From: Elusimicrobiaceae bacterium
GTDB taxonomy: Bacteria; Elusimicrobiota; Elusimicrobia; Elusimicrobiales; Elusimicrobiaceae
DNA: 64,000 nt
Assembly: GCA_017475405.1 (NCBI GenBank)
Contig: JAFVFN010000006.1
Coordinates: forward strand, 100,146-164,145
Direction of reading: 5' to 3'
Shown here: positions 44,180 to 53,157 of the stretch, in pieces
Position numbering within the stretch: the first letter of the stretch is position 1
Layout: every line of letters begins with the position of its first letter
Translations under genes and position numbers: made by a program
The notes under the pieces: generated by a model
The model's input: only the letters and a program-made list of their open reading frames with translations
Told to the model about the DNA's origin: nothing
Databases searched by the model: none

Positions 44180-44811
44180 TAGTTGGCCTCCTTGGCAAAC
44201 GTTTTGGTCAGCGTATCCACAGCATCTTTCGTGAAAATTACTTTAGAGCTGTTTAATACTTCATACGCATTGATATCCTGCGTTTGCATATGCGTTAAGC
44301 CCGCTACGTTGCGGCAGGCTAATTGGGCGTTTTTGTCGGCAAAGTTATCTAACACCAACGGTTTGCGCCCGGCAGCTAAGGTTTCCATGACATCGGCAAA
44401 CGCTTTGGTTTTGGGTTCTTTAAAGGTCAAAGATTCCAATACTACAACATTGCCCTCGGCTAATTTTGTAGATAAAGCCATGGCAAGCGCAGTGCGGCGT
44501 TTGGCAGCCGGTAAATCCTGGCGGTAAGAGTGCGGAGTAGGACCCCACGCTACGCCCCCGTGGCGGAACTGTACGGCACGCAAAGACCCTTGACGGGCAC
44601 GGCCGGTACCTTTCTGTTTCCACGGTTTTTTACCAGTGCCGGAAACTTCGGCGCGGGTTTTCACGTCAGCCGTACCGCTGCGTTGGTTGGCCAAGAACGC
44701 GGTAATGACTTCGTGCAAGAAAGTCGGGTTTGCTTTCACGCCGAATAGAGAATCCGGCAGGGAAATGGTTCCCGTTTCTTTTCCTTTCAAATCTAAAACT
44801 TTTGTTTCCAT
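44179..44811 (-). CDS. rplD: 50S ribosomal protein L4
   Basis: 210 residues. The tunnel loop GTGKKPWKQKGTGRARQGSLR and the following WGPTPHSYRQDLPAAKRRTAL-like region are intact. In many bacteria L4 represses its own operon through the S10 leader. Confidence 0.97.
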   Translation of the reverse strand: METKVLDLKGKETGTISLPDSLFGVKANPTFLHEVITAFLANQRSGTADVKTRAEVSGTGKKPWKQKGTGRARQGSLRAVQFRHGGVAWGPTPHSYRQDLPAAKRRTALAMALSTKLAEGNVVVLESLTFKEPKTKAFADVMETLAAGRKPLVLDNFADKNAQLACRNVAGLTHMQTQDINAYEVLNSSKVIFTKDAVDTLTKTFAKEAN

Positions 44812-44823
44812 AGGTCCAAGTCC

Positions 44824-45615
44824 TTACTTCTTGTTGGCAGCCTTAGAAGCAGAAATCTTGCTCTGTTGCGGTGCCACATAGTGTTTTTTGAATTTGGAAG
44901 TTTCTAAGACGGACACGATAGAGCCGCGGGCTCCCGGGACGGACCCTTTTAAGAATAAAAGACCGTTTTCGCTGTCTACCTTAATAACTTCAATCTTGGC
45001 TACTGTATGGGTGGTGGTACCATAGTGGCCGGCCATGCGTTGACCGGAAATTACCTTACCCAAAGAGCGGCGGGAACCTAAAGACCCCGGAGCGCGGCTG
45101 CGGTCGGATTGACCGTGCGAATCCGGTTGACCGGCAAAGCCGTGGCGTTTCATACCGCCGGCAAAGCCGTGGCCTTTGATTTTACCCTGCACGTCTACAT
45201 AGTCGCCGGGTTTAAAGATTTTTTCAAGTGAAATGACTTGGCCGATTTCAAAACCGTTCACATCGGCGACACGGCATTCTTTCATGTGTCTGACCGGAGT
45301 GACATTGGCTTTTTTGAAGTAGCCCAATTCGGGTTTGTTAAGTTTGTTTTCTTTCACTTCGCCAAAACCCACACATACGGCATTATAGCCGTCTTTTTCT
45401 TGGGTTCTGACACGCACAACTTTGCAATCGCCCGCTTTTACAACGGATACACCATGCAGGTTGCCTTTTTCATCAAAGAGCTGGGTCATGCCCACTTTTT
45501 CACCGATTACAAAACGAAACGTAGCCGGAGCTTCTTTGACAGTTTCTGCTTTGGCAGCATCAGCAACAGGGGTTGCCTCTTGCGCACCAGCAGCTTGTTT
45601 GTTTTCTTCTGTCAT
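44824..45615 (-). CDS. rplC: 50S ribosomal protein L3 with N-terminal extension
   Basis: 263 residues. The core from residue 33 (FRFVIGEKVGMTQLFDEKG) to RLGKVISGQRMAGHYG-like region is standard. The first 32 residues form an Ala/Glu/Thr-rich tail not found in most L3 proteins, making the protein about 50 longer than E. coli L3. Confidence 0.96.
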   Translation of the reverse strand: MTEENKQAAGAQEATPVADAAKAETVKEAPATFRFVIGEKVGMTQLFDEKGNLHGVSVVKAGDCKVVRVRTQEKDGYNAVCVGFGEVKENKLNKPELGYFKKANVTPVRHMKECRVADVNGFEIGQVISLEKIFKPGDYVDVQGKIKGHGFAGGMKRHGFAGQPDSHGQSDRSRAPGSLGSRRSLGKVISGQRMAGHYGTTTHTVAKIEVIKVDSENGLLFLKGSVPGARGSIVSVLETSKFKKHYVAPQQSKISASKAANKK

Positions 45616-45631
45616 ACGTGTTTAGTTTTCC

Positions 45632-45976
45632 TTAGTTGCTTTTAATAGCCACATCTACACCAGCCGGCAAGTCAAGTTTCATTAACTCGTCCACGGTTTT
45701 AGAGGTGGGACTTTTTAGATCAATCAGTCTTTTGTGAATGCGCATTTCAAACTGTTCTCTGCTTTTTTTATCGGTGTGAGGAGAACGAAGTACGGTGTAC
45801 TTTTTAATCCGGACCGGTAACAAAACAGGACCCGCTACGATAGCGCCCGTTTTCTGCGCAGTCTCTACGATGCGAGAAACAGAAGCGTCTAACATGCGAT
45901 GGTCATAAGAACGCAGTTTAATGCGGATTCTTTCTTGGCCAATTACATTGGCTTTTTTAGCTGTTTTTTCTGCCAT
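45632..45976 (-). CDS. rpsJ: 30S ribosomal protein S10
   Basis: 114 residues. The core [17 protein letters not shown] and the loop [19 protein letters not shown] are typical. An extra 12-residue N-terminus precedes it. First gene of the superoperon. S10 is also NusE in antitermination. Confidence 0.97.
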   Translation of the reverse strand: MAEKTAKKANVIGQERIRIKLRSYDHRMLDASVSRIVETAQKTGAIVAGPVLLPVRIKKYTVLRSPHTDKKSREQFEMRIHKRLIDLKSPTSKTVDELMKLDLPAGVDVAIKSN

Positions 45977-46097
45977 TTTTTTATTTTCCTTAACAGTTTT
46001 TTTACAAATTATTTGTCGGCAGAAAACCCTATACCAGTCCTTCTTTCCGTCGGACGGGCTAGGAAATTACTGCCTTAAAAATAACTCAGTACGGTTT

Positions 46098-46127
46098 ATT
46101 ATACTAAATTATTGTTAGTGATGTCCA
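46098..46127 (-). promoter_or_regulatory. promoter of the S10-spc-alpha superoperon
   Basis: TGGACA (complement of 46122-46127), 18 bp, TATAAT (complement of 46098-46103). It leaves a leader of about 110 nt before rpsJ that contains a CCGTCCGACGG self-complementary stretch, a possible autoregulatory site. Confidence 0.75.
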
Positions 46128-46219
46128 GTTTCTTAGCACGTTCACCAAGTGCGTAAAACGGACATTTTTTCCTGTTGATAATATTGTATAATAATTGTAG
46201 ATTTTTGTAAAGGAATTTT

Positions 46220-47122
46220 ATGACTACGCTTAGTACATCTGAACACTTAAAAACCCAACAGATATCCGCCCCGTGTAGTATGATATTTAAAAAATGGGCC
46301 TTATTTAAATCCATGTGGGCAGCCCCATTGGTATCCCTTGGAATTGCTACCCTTATAGGTTTGGTATACTATTTATTGCGCAATTACTTGAGTCATGCTT
46401 GGATTTCTTTCTTTACAGCTATGGGCTTCTGCTTCTTATGCGCCACTGGTGGAACCCTCTTAGTGTTGCCCGTATTTATACCTTATTGTTTTTTAAGGCA
46501 AACGACAACCCCCTCGTTTATGCAAAAAGCCATCCGCTTTTATTGTTGTAATATTATGGGATGGGGAAACCCTATAGGGATACCCCGTCATGAAACAGTT
46601 TCCTTTGAATACTGGCTTTCTCATCCGGGGCAAGCGTGGCCGGAAGATATAAAAATATGGGGAGATTATCTTGATACCACCTCTTTTGACTGGCAAAATC
46701 CGGATGAGTGGGAAACTCCCATGCAAAAAGCACAAGAACAGGCCTCTCACCAAGGGCTGGACAACGCCCCAGTTATAGAGAATTTAGTCATTGGCAGCCA
46801 AGCCCAAGAGACTGCACAAAAAATAGAGGAACACCCCGTTAAGCATATAACGACTTTGTTTCAAGCTATTTTAAACCAAAATGTCTCTACTCTGCAAAAG
46901 TTATTGCCTACCGGCGAATTAAATCGCCCCTTTGCAGGTACAGGCAATACGCCTTTGCATGTGGCGGTTTTAAACGGATACACCGATATCGTGCGCTTGT
47001 TGCTCACGCAACCTGGCATTGACACCACTCGTACCAATAATGAGGAGAAAACCGCGTTAGATTTGGCTAGGGAAAAAGGCTTTATAGAAATCATCCAACT
47101 TTTAGAGAACAAACATGACTAA
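46220..47122 (+). CDS. membrane protein with C-terminal ankyrin repeats
   Basis: 300 residues. Two long hydrophobic segments lie at about residues 32-52 and 58-90, suggesting an N-terminal membrane hairpin. A middle region follows. Two ankyrin repeats (GNTPLHVAVLNGYTDIVRLLL and KTALDLAREKGFIEIIQLL) lie near 235-295. The ankyrin part would bind a cytoplasmic partner. Function unknown. It overlaps the next gene by 8 bp. Confidence 0.75.
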   Translation: MTTLSTSEHLKTQQISAPCSMIFKKWALFKSMWAAPLVSLGIATLIGLVYYLLRNYLSHAWISFFTAMGFCFLCATGGTLLVLPVFIPYCFLRQTTTPSFMQKAIRFYCCNIMGWGNPIGIPRHETVSFEYWLSHPGQAWPEDIKIWGDYLDTTSFDWQNPDEWETPMQKAQEQASHQGLDNAPVIENLVIGSQAQETAQKIEEHPVKHITTLFQAILNQNVSTLQKLLPTGELNRPFAGTGNTPLHVAVLNGYTDIVRLLLTQPGIDTTRTNNEEKTALDLAREKGFIEIIQLLENKHD

Positions 47123-47651
47123 AAACTACGGTCTAACAATTGTAAAAGATTTCCCGGTGAAGGGCGTTAACTTTATTGATATTAACGGTCTGTTAAATGA
47201 TCCTGCCTGTTTTCAAGCAGCTATTGAGAAGCTCTGCGAATTAGCTCAGCAAACCATACCTGCGGACATACTTAAAAAATCTGCTATTATTACCCCGCAG
47301 GCGCGCGGATTTCTGTTTGGGGCCCCGGTAGCTTACAAACTGGGGTTACCATTAGTATGCGTGCGTAAAAAGGGGAAAATCCCTAATAAACCCTATTCTT
47401 TTCATATTACCAATGAATATGATAGTTACGATATGGAAATTGACAGTGAAATTCTATCCCATCATTCCCATTATATCTATATTGATGATATCTTTGCTAC
47501 TGGGCAGACCCTGGCAGGGATCTCGGAAGCACTGACAAAAAAGAACAAAAAGATTTTACTGGCTCTGCACATTACTGCAGTATCTGCGCTAAAGGGTATC
47601 CGCAATAACACCCCTGCATTAAAAGGGTTAAACTGCCAGGAAGTAATTTAA
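47115..47651 (+). CDS. apt: adenine phosphoribosyltransferase-like protein
   Basis: 178 residues, the family length. The N-terminal KDFPVKGVNFIDI resembles the APT motif PDFPxxGIxFxDI. The PRPP loop is YIYIDDIFATGQTLAG at about 116. PQARGFLFGAPVAYKLGLP corresponds to the EARGFxxGxxxA motif with Gln in place of Glu. It would salvage adenine to AMP. The substitution, and a more divergent C-terminus, leave some doubt about base specificity. Confidence 0.8.
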   Translation: MTKNYGLTIVKDFPVKGVNFIDINGLLNDPACFQAAIEKLCELAQQTIPADILKKSAIITPQARGFLFGAPVAYKLGLPLVCVRKKGKIPNKPYSFHITNEYDSYDMEIDSEILSHHSHYIYIDDIFATGQTLAGISEALTKKNKKILLALHITAVSALKGIRNNTPALKGLNCQEVI

Positions 47652-47672
47652 AACCCCGCTTTTTGCGGGGTT
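47652..47672. terminator. bidirectional terminator after apt
   Basis: AACCCCGC-ttttt-GCGGGGTT, a perfect 8-bp stem directly after the apt stop and facing the 47677 gene. Confidence 0.85.
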
Positions 47673-47676
47673 CTAT

Positions 47677-48357
47677 CTACCATTTCACATCTAAATTATA
47701 TACGGTTCGGTCTTCCAATACCATTTTACCTATACCACCCAATTTATTTAGTGCCATGGAACTTAACACATCCCCTGCTTTGGCTTTCTTTTTCTTGGGA
47801 CTAATACGGTACGGAGCCGTGGCATTGCCAAGTATAGTATACCCACCTTCTTTTAGAAGTGGCCTGATTTGGGCAAAAGAAGCATCTGTATTAACCCAAA
47901 TTTCAGGAGTATACGGTTCTGTTACTGCAGCCGTAGCATTACTGGGATCAGCGGCAAAAGATACCTGGGCCGCCGATACATCCATTCCTTTGGGATCTTT
48001 CCCGACAACAGACACCGTCAACTCACGCACAGAACCGGAAGACAAACTGCCGATATCTACCAACTTAGCGGCAAAACCGGGTGCTGTTAACCACAAATTA
48101 GCCGGCCAATCCGGAGCAATATAGAGCACATATCCATCAGACGTGCGCCCCTGTTCAATCGTAGAATCGCTCATGTCTTTTAGGTTGGCGATTTTTGTTT
48201 TTAAAAAGACGACTGCGGCAGGTTTTTTACGAACCAATACTTGTTTAGGGGCCGATTTTCCCACAGGAGTAGTAAGAGAAGATACTTTAAATTCGTAACC
48301 CATCCCATAAACAGCGGCTGCTAAAAGAATAATAGTTAATAAGAATAGTTTTTTCAT
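47677..48357 (-). CDS. exported protein of unknown function
   Basis: 226 residues with a signal peptide (MKKLFLLTIILLAAAVYGMG). The mature part is rich in short beta-prone segments and has no cysteines, suggesting a periplasmic or surface beta protein. No known domain recognised. Promoter TTGATA-17-TATAAT ends 6 nt before the ATG, so the mRNA appears leaderless. Confidence 0.75.
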   Translation of the reverse strand: MKKLFLLTIILLAAAVYGMGYEFKVSSLTTPVGKSAPKQVLVRKKPAAVVFLKTKIANLKDMSDSTIEQGRTSDGYVLYIAPDWPANLWLTAPGFAAKLVDIGSLSSGSVRELTVSVVGKDPKGMDVSAAQVSFAADPSNATAAVTEPYTPEIWVNTDASFAQIRPLLKEGGYTILGNATAPYRISPKKKKAKAGDVLSSMALNKLGGIGKMVLEDRTVYNLDVKW

Positions 48358-48363
48358 ATAGAT

Positions 48364-48392
48364 ATTATAAGTAAGTTCATCCCTTTTATCAA
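48364..48392 (-). promoter_or_regulatory. promoter of the 47677 gene (leaderless layout)
   Basis: TTGATA (complement of 48387-48392), 17 bp, TATAAT (complement of 48364-48369), 6 nt before the ATG. No Shine-Dalgarno fits in between. Confidence 0.7.
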
Positions 48393-48426
48393 GTCCTAAC
48401 TCTATACTTTATCTGAATATTTATGT

Positions 48427-48648
48427 TATAATGAGGAGGTAGTAAAACTAAAATTTAATCTGTTTTGGTTCCTGCAAAGCAGGAAGATTCACTAAGAAAC
48501 TTACCAAACCAAAAACAGTCTGTTTAGGCATTGCATATATAAGCCGATCCCTTATATATGTAGTGCCGAATGTTCGTACATTTGTGCGAACTACGGCTGT
48601 TTAATGTCTGGGTCTTTGGTAAGTCCTAGCGTTAATCAGCCGTTTTGC
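48427..48648 (+). ncRNA. pilin leader RNA element, copy D (divergent)
   Basis: Extended -10 TGTTATAAT (hexamer 48427-48432). Hairpin TTCCTGC-aaa-GCAGGAA. P1 is CTTACCAAA (48500-48508) with TTTGGTAAG (48615-48623). The 5' box is altered (ACAGTCTG instead of ACAGCCG), so P2 is weakened. P3 is a long CATATATAAG / CTTATATATG stem. P4 is GTTCGTAC / GTGCGAAC. The terminator pairing CGGCTGTTTAA (48594-48604) with TTAATCAGCCG (48632-48642) has one mismatch, then TTTTG. An extra 10-bp match, AGGCATTGCA to TGCAATGCCT, joins P3 to the 3' end. Confidence 0.75.
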
Positions 48649-48676
48649 AATGCCTCAAAAGATTATAGGAGAAATT

Positions 48677-49198
48677 ATGAAGAATAAGAAACAAGCATTT
48701 ACACTGATTGAGTTACTTGTCGTTATCTTGATTATAGGTATTTTAGCAACTGTAGCCTTGCCACAATATCAAGTTGCTGTAAGAAAAGCAGCTTTAGCGC
48801 GGTATATGGCATTAGCAGATGCGTTATTTCAAGCGCAACAAGTATACTATTTAAGCAATGGCAGTTATTCTAATAATTTGCTTGCTTTAGATATAGATTG
48901 GCCTATAAATAGTTCGTGCCAACCTAAAGTGAAAGAGGCAGATACTTACGCATATGATTGTGGAAATTTTTATATTGGTATACATAACTCTACGTCAAGC
49001 GTAGAAGCGGGCCTTGATAATATACGTTATGTAAAATGGCTCAAAAATTTTAAATCTTCCAATTATATATATCAAGCAGGTAAAGAATATTGTTTCGCTA
49101 AAGGAGATATTTCTATAAAAGCGTGTAAAGCTATGGGTGGAATTGATACAAATCTTGCAGCTACTGCAGCTTGGGATAAACGTTTTCTATTACCATAA
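48677..49198 (+). CDS. type IV pilin-like protein with structured leader
   Basis: A 173-residue prepilin starting [20 protein letters not shown], with Ala before the cleavage site and Glu at +5. The helix ends in ALPQYQVAV (Val for the usual Lys). The signature is YYLSNGSYSNNLLALDIDWP. Mid-protein cysteines (SSC, YDC) and the D-region pair EYC ... ACKAMGG are present. The ATG at 48677 has an ATAGGAG ribosome site. An upstream in-frame ATG at 48650 lies in the leader 3' end. Confidence 0.92.
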   Translation: MKNKKQAFTLIELLVVILIIGILATVALPQYQVAVRKAALARYMALADALFQAQQVYYLSNGSYSNNLLALDIDWPINSSCQPKVKEADTYAYDCGNFYIGIHNSTSSVEAGLDNIRYVKWLKNFKSSNYIYQAGKEYCFAKGDISIKACKAMGGIDTNLAATAAWDKRFLLP

Positions 49199-49248
49199 AC
49201 TATATTACAGTAGAAAATATTTATTTCAATAAGCAACAATGGATATGT

Positions 49249-49483
49249 TATAATGTGAGTGTAGTAAAACTTAAAATTTAATCTGTTTTTGGAACCGCAT
49301 ACAGAATGTGGTGGCATTGTGAAAACAATCCAGAGTAAGTCCAAAAACAGCCGATTTAGGTGCAAAATAAAAGGCCTTATAACCCTATTATTTTGTACTC
49401 AATGTTTACTGTTGTATGACAGTGAACTGCGGCTGTTTCTTACGAGGCACTTACTCTGGCTCTGCGGAAACAGCCGTTTTTAT
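49249..49483 (+). ncRNA. pilin leader RNA element, copy E
   Basis: Extended -10 TGTTATAAT (hexamer 49249-49254). Hairpins CCGCAT / ATGTGG and ATTGT / ACAAT. P1 is CCAGAGTAAG (49330-49339) with CTTACTCTGG (49450-49459). The 5' box AACAGCCG (49346-49353) pairs 8 bp with CGGCTGTT. P3 is an AAAATAA / TTATTTT stem. P4 is GTTTACTGT / ACAGTGAAC. The terminator pairing CGGCTGTTTC (49430-49439) with GAAACAGCCG (49467-49476) is a perfect 10 bp, followed by TTTTTAT. This is the clearest copy. Confidence 0.82.
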
Positions 49484-49518
49484 CGGTTTCCATAAATAGA
49501 GAAACACGGAGAATATTT

Positions 49519-50058
49519 ATGACGCATAACAACAGAGCATTCACCCTCATTGAGCTTTTAGTGGCAGTGCTAATTATAGGCATTTTAGCGACGGTGGCGT
49601 TGCCTCAATATCAAAAAGCGGTAATAAAAAGCAGATATACAGAAGCCCAAATATTAGCAACATCTATTTATAAAGCCCAAAAAATCTATCAAGTAGCAAA
49701 TGGGAAATATGCTACTAGCTTTGAATATTTAGATATTTCATTACCTGCCCATTTTGAAAATACTTCCAAGAAAATGGATACTAGAGGAAATCCCGTAGAT
49801 ATTTCTTCAGACACAGTACGTTGTTTTATAAAGGGAACTGCAGGAGATAGCACATTAGAAACATGGGAACCAACCTATGTTGCATGCCAATTGAAAGGTT
49901 CTATTAATCCTTATTATATACTTTGGTACACTTCTGGAAAAAGTGCCTGCGGAGCTTCTCCTAACAATACACAAGCTACTATTTTTTGCCAAACGGTTAC
50001 ACAAACAACTATTTCTTCTGATTGGGGGCAACAAAAAGTATATTTTTTTGACCACTAG
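49519..50058 (+). CDS. type IV pilin-like protein with structured leader
   Basis: A 179-residue prepilin starting [20 protein letters not shown], with Ala before the cleavage site and Glu at +5. The helix ends in ALPQYQKAV. The signature here is YQVANGKYATSFEYLDISLP. Cysteines occur at VRC, VAC and the D-region pair SAC ... FCQ. It is tandem with the pilin at 48677, each with its own promoter and leader. A terminator hairpin (50092-50114) separates it from convergent fusA. Confidence 0.92.
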   Translation: MTHNNRAFTLIELLVAVLIIGILATVALPQYQKAVIKSRYTEAQILATSIYKAQKIYQVANGKYATSFEYLDISLPAHFENTSKKMDTRGNPVDISSDTVRCFIKGTAGDSTLETWEPTYVACQLKGSINPYYILWYTSGKSACGASPNNTQATIFCQTVTQTTISSDWGQQKVYFFDH

Positions 50059-50091
50059 ACCATTATTCTATAGATTCAAGATAAAAAAGCA

Positions 50092-50114
50092 GCCCCCTCA
50101 ATTTGCGAGGGGGC
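50092..50114 (-). terminator. terminator of the rpoBC-rpsL-rpsG-fusA operon
   Basis: GCCCCCTC / GAGGGGGC stem. On the minus strand it is followed by TGCTTTTTT. Just after the fusA stop. Confidence 0.85.
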
Positions 50115-50141
50115 TTACAAACGTCTTGAAACTTCTTTTTC

Positions 50142-52244
50142 TTACGCTGCTACTTTATCTGCAGTGCGTTTTTCCACAATCGCTTTAGCGACATTGGCAG
50201 GCACCTCGGCGTAGTGGCTCGGTTCCATCGTAAATGAGGCCCGTCCTTGAGATAAGGAGCGCACGTTGGTGGCATAACCAAACATTTCAGCCAACGGTAC
50301 TTCGGCACGTACATAGCGTACGTTACCGCGTACACCCATTTCGCCGATCTGACCGCGGCGAGAGCTCAAGTCCCCGATAATATCACCGAGGTTAGCTTCC
50401 GGAGCGACTACTTCTACTTTCATAATCGGTTCCAAAATAACGGGAGCAGCTTTCTTTGCACCGTCTTTAAGGGCCATGGAGGCAGCGATTTTAAACGCCA
50501 TTTCAGAGGAGTCTACCTCGTGGAATGAACCGTCAAATACAGCTACTTTAATGTCCACTAACGGATACCCGGCCATTGCACCGCTGTCCAATGCTTCACG
50601 ACAGCCTTTTTCAATAGCGGGAATATATTCTTTGGGAATACGACCCTGGGTAATTTCGTTAACGAACTCAAAGCCCTTACCTTTTTCCTGCGGTTCTAAG
50701 CGCAAGAATACGTGACCATATTGACCGCGACCGCCGGACTGACGTACGAACTTGGTTTCCTGTTCAACGGTCTTGGTAATGGTTTCACGGTAGGCTACTT
50801 GCGGAGCACCCACGTTGGCCTGTACGTTAAATTCGCGTTTCATACGATCTACGATGATGTCCAAGTGGAGCTCACCCATACCGGAAATAACAGTTTGACC
50901 GGTTTCTTCATCGGTACGTACACGGAAAGTCTGGTCTTCTTCTGCCAAGCGAGCCAAAGCGTTGGACATTTTTTCTTCATCGGCTTTGGATTTGGGTTCC
51001 ACAGCAATGGAGATTACCGGTTCCGGGAACGTAATGCTTTCGAGCACAATCGGATGATCGGGAGAGCAGATCGTTTGACCGACGCGGGAGTTCTTAATAG
51101 CCACCGTAGCGGCAATTTCACCCGCGGAAAGTTCTTTGACTTCTTCGCGTTTATCAGCCATCATACGCATCATACGACCAAAGCGTTCAGTCGCATTTTT
51201 GCCCGGGAAGTAAACCGCATCCCCGGCTTTAATGGTACCGGAATAAATACGGAAGAAGCTCAGTTTCCCTACAAAGGGGTCGGTTTGTACTTTAAAGATT
51301 AAACCGCAGAAAGGATCGTTGTTAGACGGTTTGCGTTCTTCGGCTTCCCCGGTGTTGGGGTTTGTCCCTTTGACTGCCGGCAAATCTACAGGAGAGGGTA
51401 GATAGTCGTTTACACAGTCGAGCAAGGGCTGTACGCCTTTGTTCTTATACGAAGAACCACAAATAACCGGGAAGAATTTACCCGTTAAGGTTCCTTTGCG
51501 GATGGCCGTTTTGATTTCCTTTTCCGTAAATTCGGTTTCGCCGTTTAAGTAACGTTCCATAATGGCTTCGTCAAAATCAGCGAGTTTTTCAATCATTTCC
51601 GTGCGGTATTGTTTGGCCAGTTCCAACGATTCAGCCGGGATATCACCCTCGGTGAACGTAGCACCGTTGTGATCGCCATCCCATACGATACCTTTCATTT
51701 TGACCAGGTCAATCACACCGACAAATTTATCTTCGGCACCGATCGGCAATTGAATCGGACAAGCGTTACCGCCGAGTTTTTCTTTAATAGAGTTAGCAGA
51801 GCGGATAAAATCAGCACCGATGCGGTCCATTTTGTTAATGTAGGCAATTCGCGGTACATGGTATTTATCAGCCTGACGCCACACGGTTTCGGACTGGGGT
51901 TCTACACCCTGTACACCGTCAAAACAGCAGACGGCTCCGTCCAATACACGCAGAGAACGTTCTACTTCAGCCGTAAAGTCCACGTGTCCGGGAGTGTCAA
52001 TAATATTTAACTGACAGTCTTTCCACACACAGTAAATGGCGGCAGAGGTAATCGTAATACCTCTTTCGCGTTCCTGTTCCATCCAGTCGGTTACGGACGC
52101 ACCATCGTGCGTTTCACCAATTTTGTGCACTTTACCGGTATAGTACAAAATACGTTCGGAAGTGGTGGTCTTACCAGCGTCAATGTGCGCGATAATACCG
52201 ATGTTGCGGATTTTCTCTAACGGATAGGTTTTAAATTCAGCCAT
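50142..52244 (-). CDS. fusA: translation elongation factor G
   Basis: 700 residues. GTPase motifs AHIDAGKTT (G1), RGITITSA (switch I), [17 protein letters not shown] (G3) and [10 protein letters not shown] (G4) are intact. C-terminal domains IV and V include [21 protein letters not shown], quoted in part. It catalyses translocation. Last gene of the operon, 17 bp after rpsG. Confidence 0.98.
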   Translation of the reverse strand: MAEFKTYPLEKIRNIGIIAHIDAGKTTTSERILYYTGKVHKIGETHDGASVTDWMEQERERGITITSAAIYCVWKDCQLNIIDTPGHVDFTAEVERSLRVLDGAVCCFDGVQGVEPQSETVWRQADKYHVPRIAYINKMDRIGADFIRSANSIKEKLGGNACPIQLPIGAEDKFVGVIDLVKMKGIVWDGDHNGATFTEGDIPAESLELAKQYRTEMIEKLADFDEAIMERYLNGETEFTEKEIKTAIRKGTLTGKFFPVICGSSYKNKGVQPLLDCVNDYLPSPVDLPAVKGTNPNTGEAEERKPSNNDPFCGLIFKVQTDPFVGKLSFFRIYSGTIKAGDAVYFPGKNATERFGRMMRMMADKREEVKELSAGEIAATVAIKNSRVGQTICSPDHPIVLESITFPEPVISIAVEPKSKADEEKMSNALARLAEEDQTFRVRTDEETGQTVISGMGELHLDIIVDRMKREFNVQANVGAPQVAYRETITKTVEQETKFVRQSGGRGQYGHVFLRLEPQEKGKGFEFVNEITQGRIPKEYIPAIEKGCREALDSGAMAGYPLVDIKVAVFDGSFHEVDSSEMAFKIAASMALKDGAKKAAPVILEPIMKVEVVAPEANLGDIIGDLSSRRGQIGEMGVRGNVRYVRAEVPLAEMFGYATNVRSLSQGRASFTMEPSHYAEVPANVAKAIVEKRTADKVAA

Positions 52245-52261
52245 ATCTTTTTAGTCCCAAA

Positions 52262-52741
52262 TTACCATTTAAAATGGGCAAACGCGCGGTTGGCTTCAGC
52301 CATGCGGTGCACATCTTCACGTTTTTTAAACGCGGTACCTTCTTTTTTGGCGCCCAAAATAATTTCTTCGGCCAATTTTTCAGCCATGGGGCGTCCTTTG
52401 CGGCTTTGCGCCGCACCGATGAGCAAGCGCATCGCCAAGGTGGTGCTGCGCAAGGGTTTTACTTCGGTAGGCACTTGGTAGTTGGCACCCCCCACGCGGC
52501 GGGCTTTTACTTCCACCAAGGGGCGTACGTTTTCAATACATTTGGTAAAAACGTCTAAGGCGTTTTCTTTTGTTTTCTCGGCAATAATGGCCATGGCATC
52601 GTCTAAAATGCGGGCAGCAGTGGCGGTTTTGCCTTCAAAATTTAATTTGTTAATGAACCGACTTACGAGCACGGAATTATATTTATAATCCGGCGTGGGA
52701 AGCGGTCTTCTGTCTCTGGGTCTTAAACCTTTTCTCGGCAT
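52262..52741 (-). CDS. rpsG: 30S ribosomal protein S7
   Basis: 159 residues: KYNSVLVSRFINKLNFEGKK-like region, VRPLVEVKARRVGGANYQVP and the helix bundle. It nucleates the 30S head and is a known feedback repressor of str operons. Between rpsL and fusA. Confidence 0.98.
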   Translation of the reverse strand: MPRKGLRPRDRRPLPTPDYKYNSVLVSRFINKLNFEGKTATAARILDDAMAIIAEKTKENALDVFTKCIENVRPLVEVKARRVGGANYQVPTEVKPLRSTTLAMRLLIGAAQSRKGRPMAEKLAEEIILGAKKEGTAFKKREDVHRMAEANRAFAHFKW

Positions 52742-52766
52742 ATATTTTTATTTCACTCCTAAAAAA

Positions 52767-53147
52767 TTATTTACCAGCTTTGGGGCGTTTTACGCCGTAA
52801 AGTGAGCGGCCTTGTTTTCTATTTTCAACGCCGGCGGCATCTAAGGCACCGCGAATGATGTGATAACGCACACCCGGTAAGTCTTTTACACGACCACCGC
52901 GCACGAGCACGATGGAGTGTTCCTGCAGGTTGTGCCCCACACCCGGGATGTAAGCGGTTACTTCCATCTTGGAAGTCAACTTCACACGGGCCACCTTTCT
53001 TAAAGCAGAGTTTGGTTTTTTAGGGGTGGTGGTATAAACACGGGTGCAAACACCGCGCCGTTGGGGACAGGCTTGCAACGCAGGCGATTTGGTACGATTT
53101 TGTTCTTTCGCCCGACCGTATTTTACTAATTGGTTTACTGTTGGCAT
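52767..53147 (-). CDS. rpsL: 30S ribosomal protein S12
   Basis: 126 residues. The decoding loops [16 protein letters not shown] and [13 protein letters not shown] keep the wild-type Lys residues (E. coli K42 and K87 positions), consistent with streptomycin sensitivity at this locus. 10 bp after rpoC. Confidence 0.98.
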   Translation of the reverse strand: MPTVNQLVKYGRAKEQNRTKSPALQACPQRRGVCTRVYTTTPKKPNSALRKVARVKLTSKMEVTAYIPGVGHNLQEHSIVLVRGGRVKDLPGVRYHIIRGALDAAGVENRKQGRSLYGVKRPKAGK

Positions 53148-53157
53148 TACTTCTCTC

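Noticed and set aside
49249..49518. Leaders as plain homologous flanks for pilin cassette recombination
   Set aside because: The helices differ in sequence from copy to copy while still pairing, so primary homology is too low for that and the selection is on structure.
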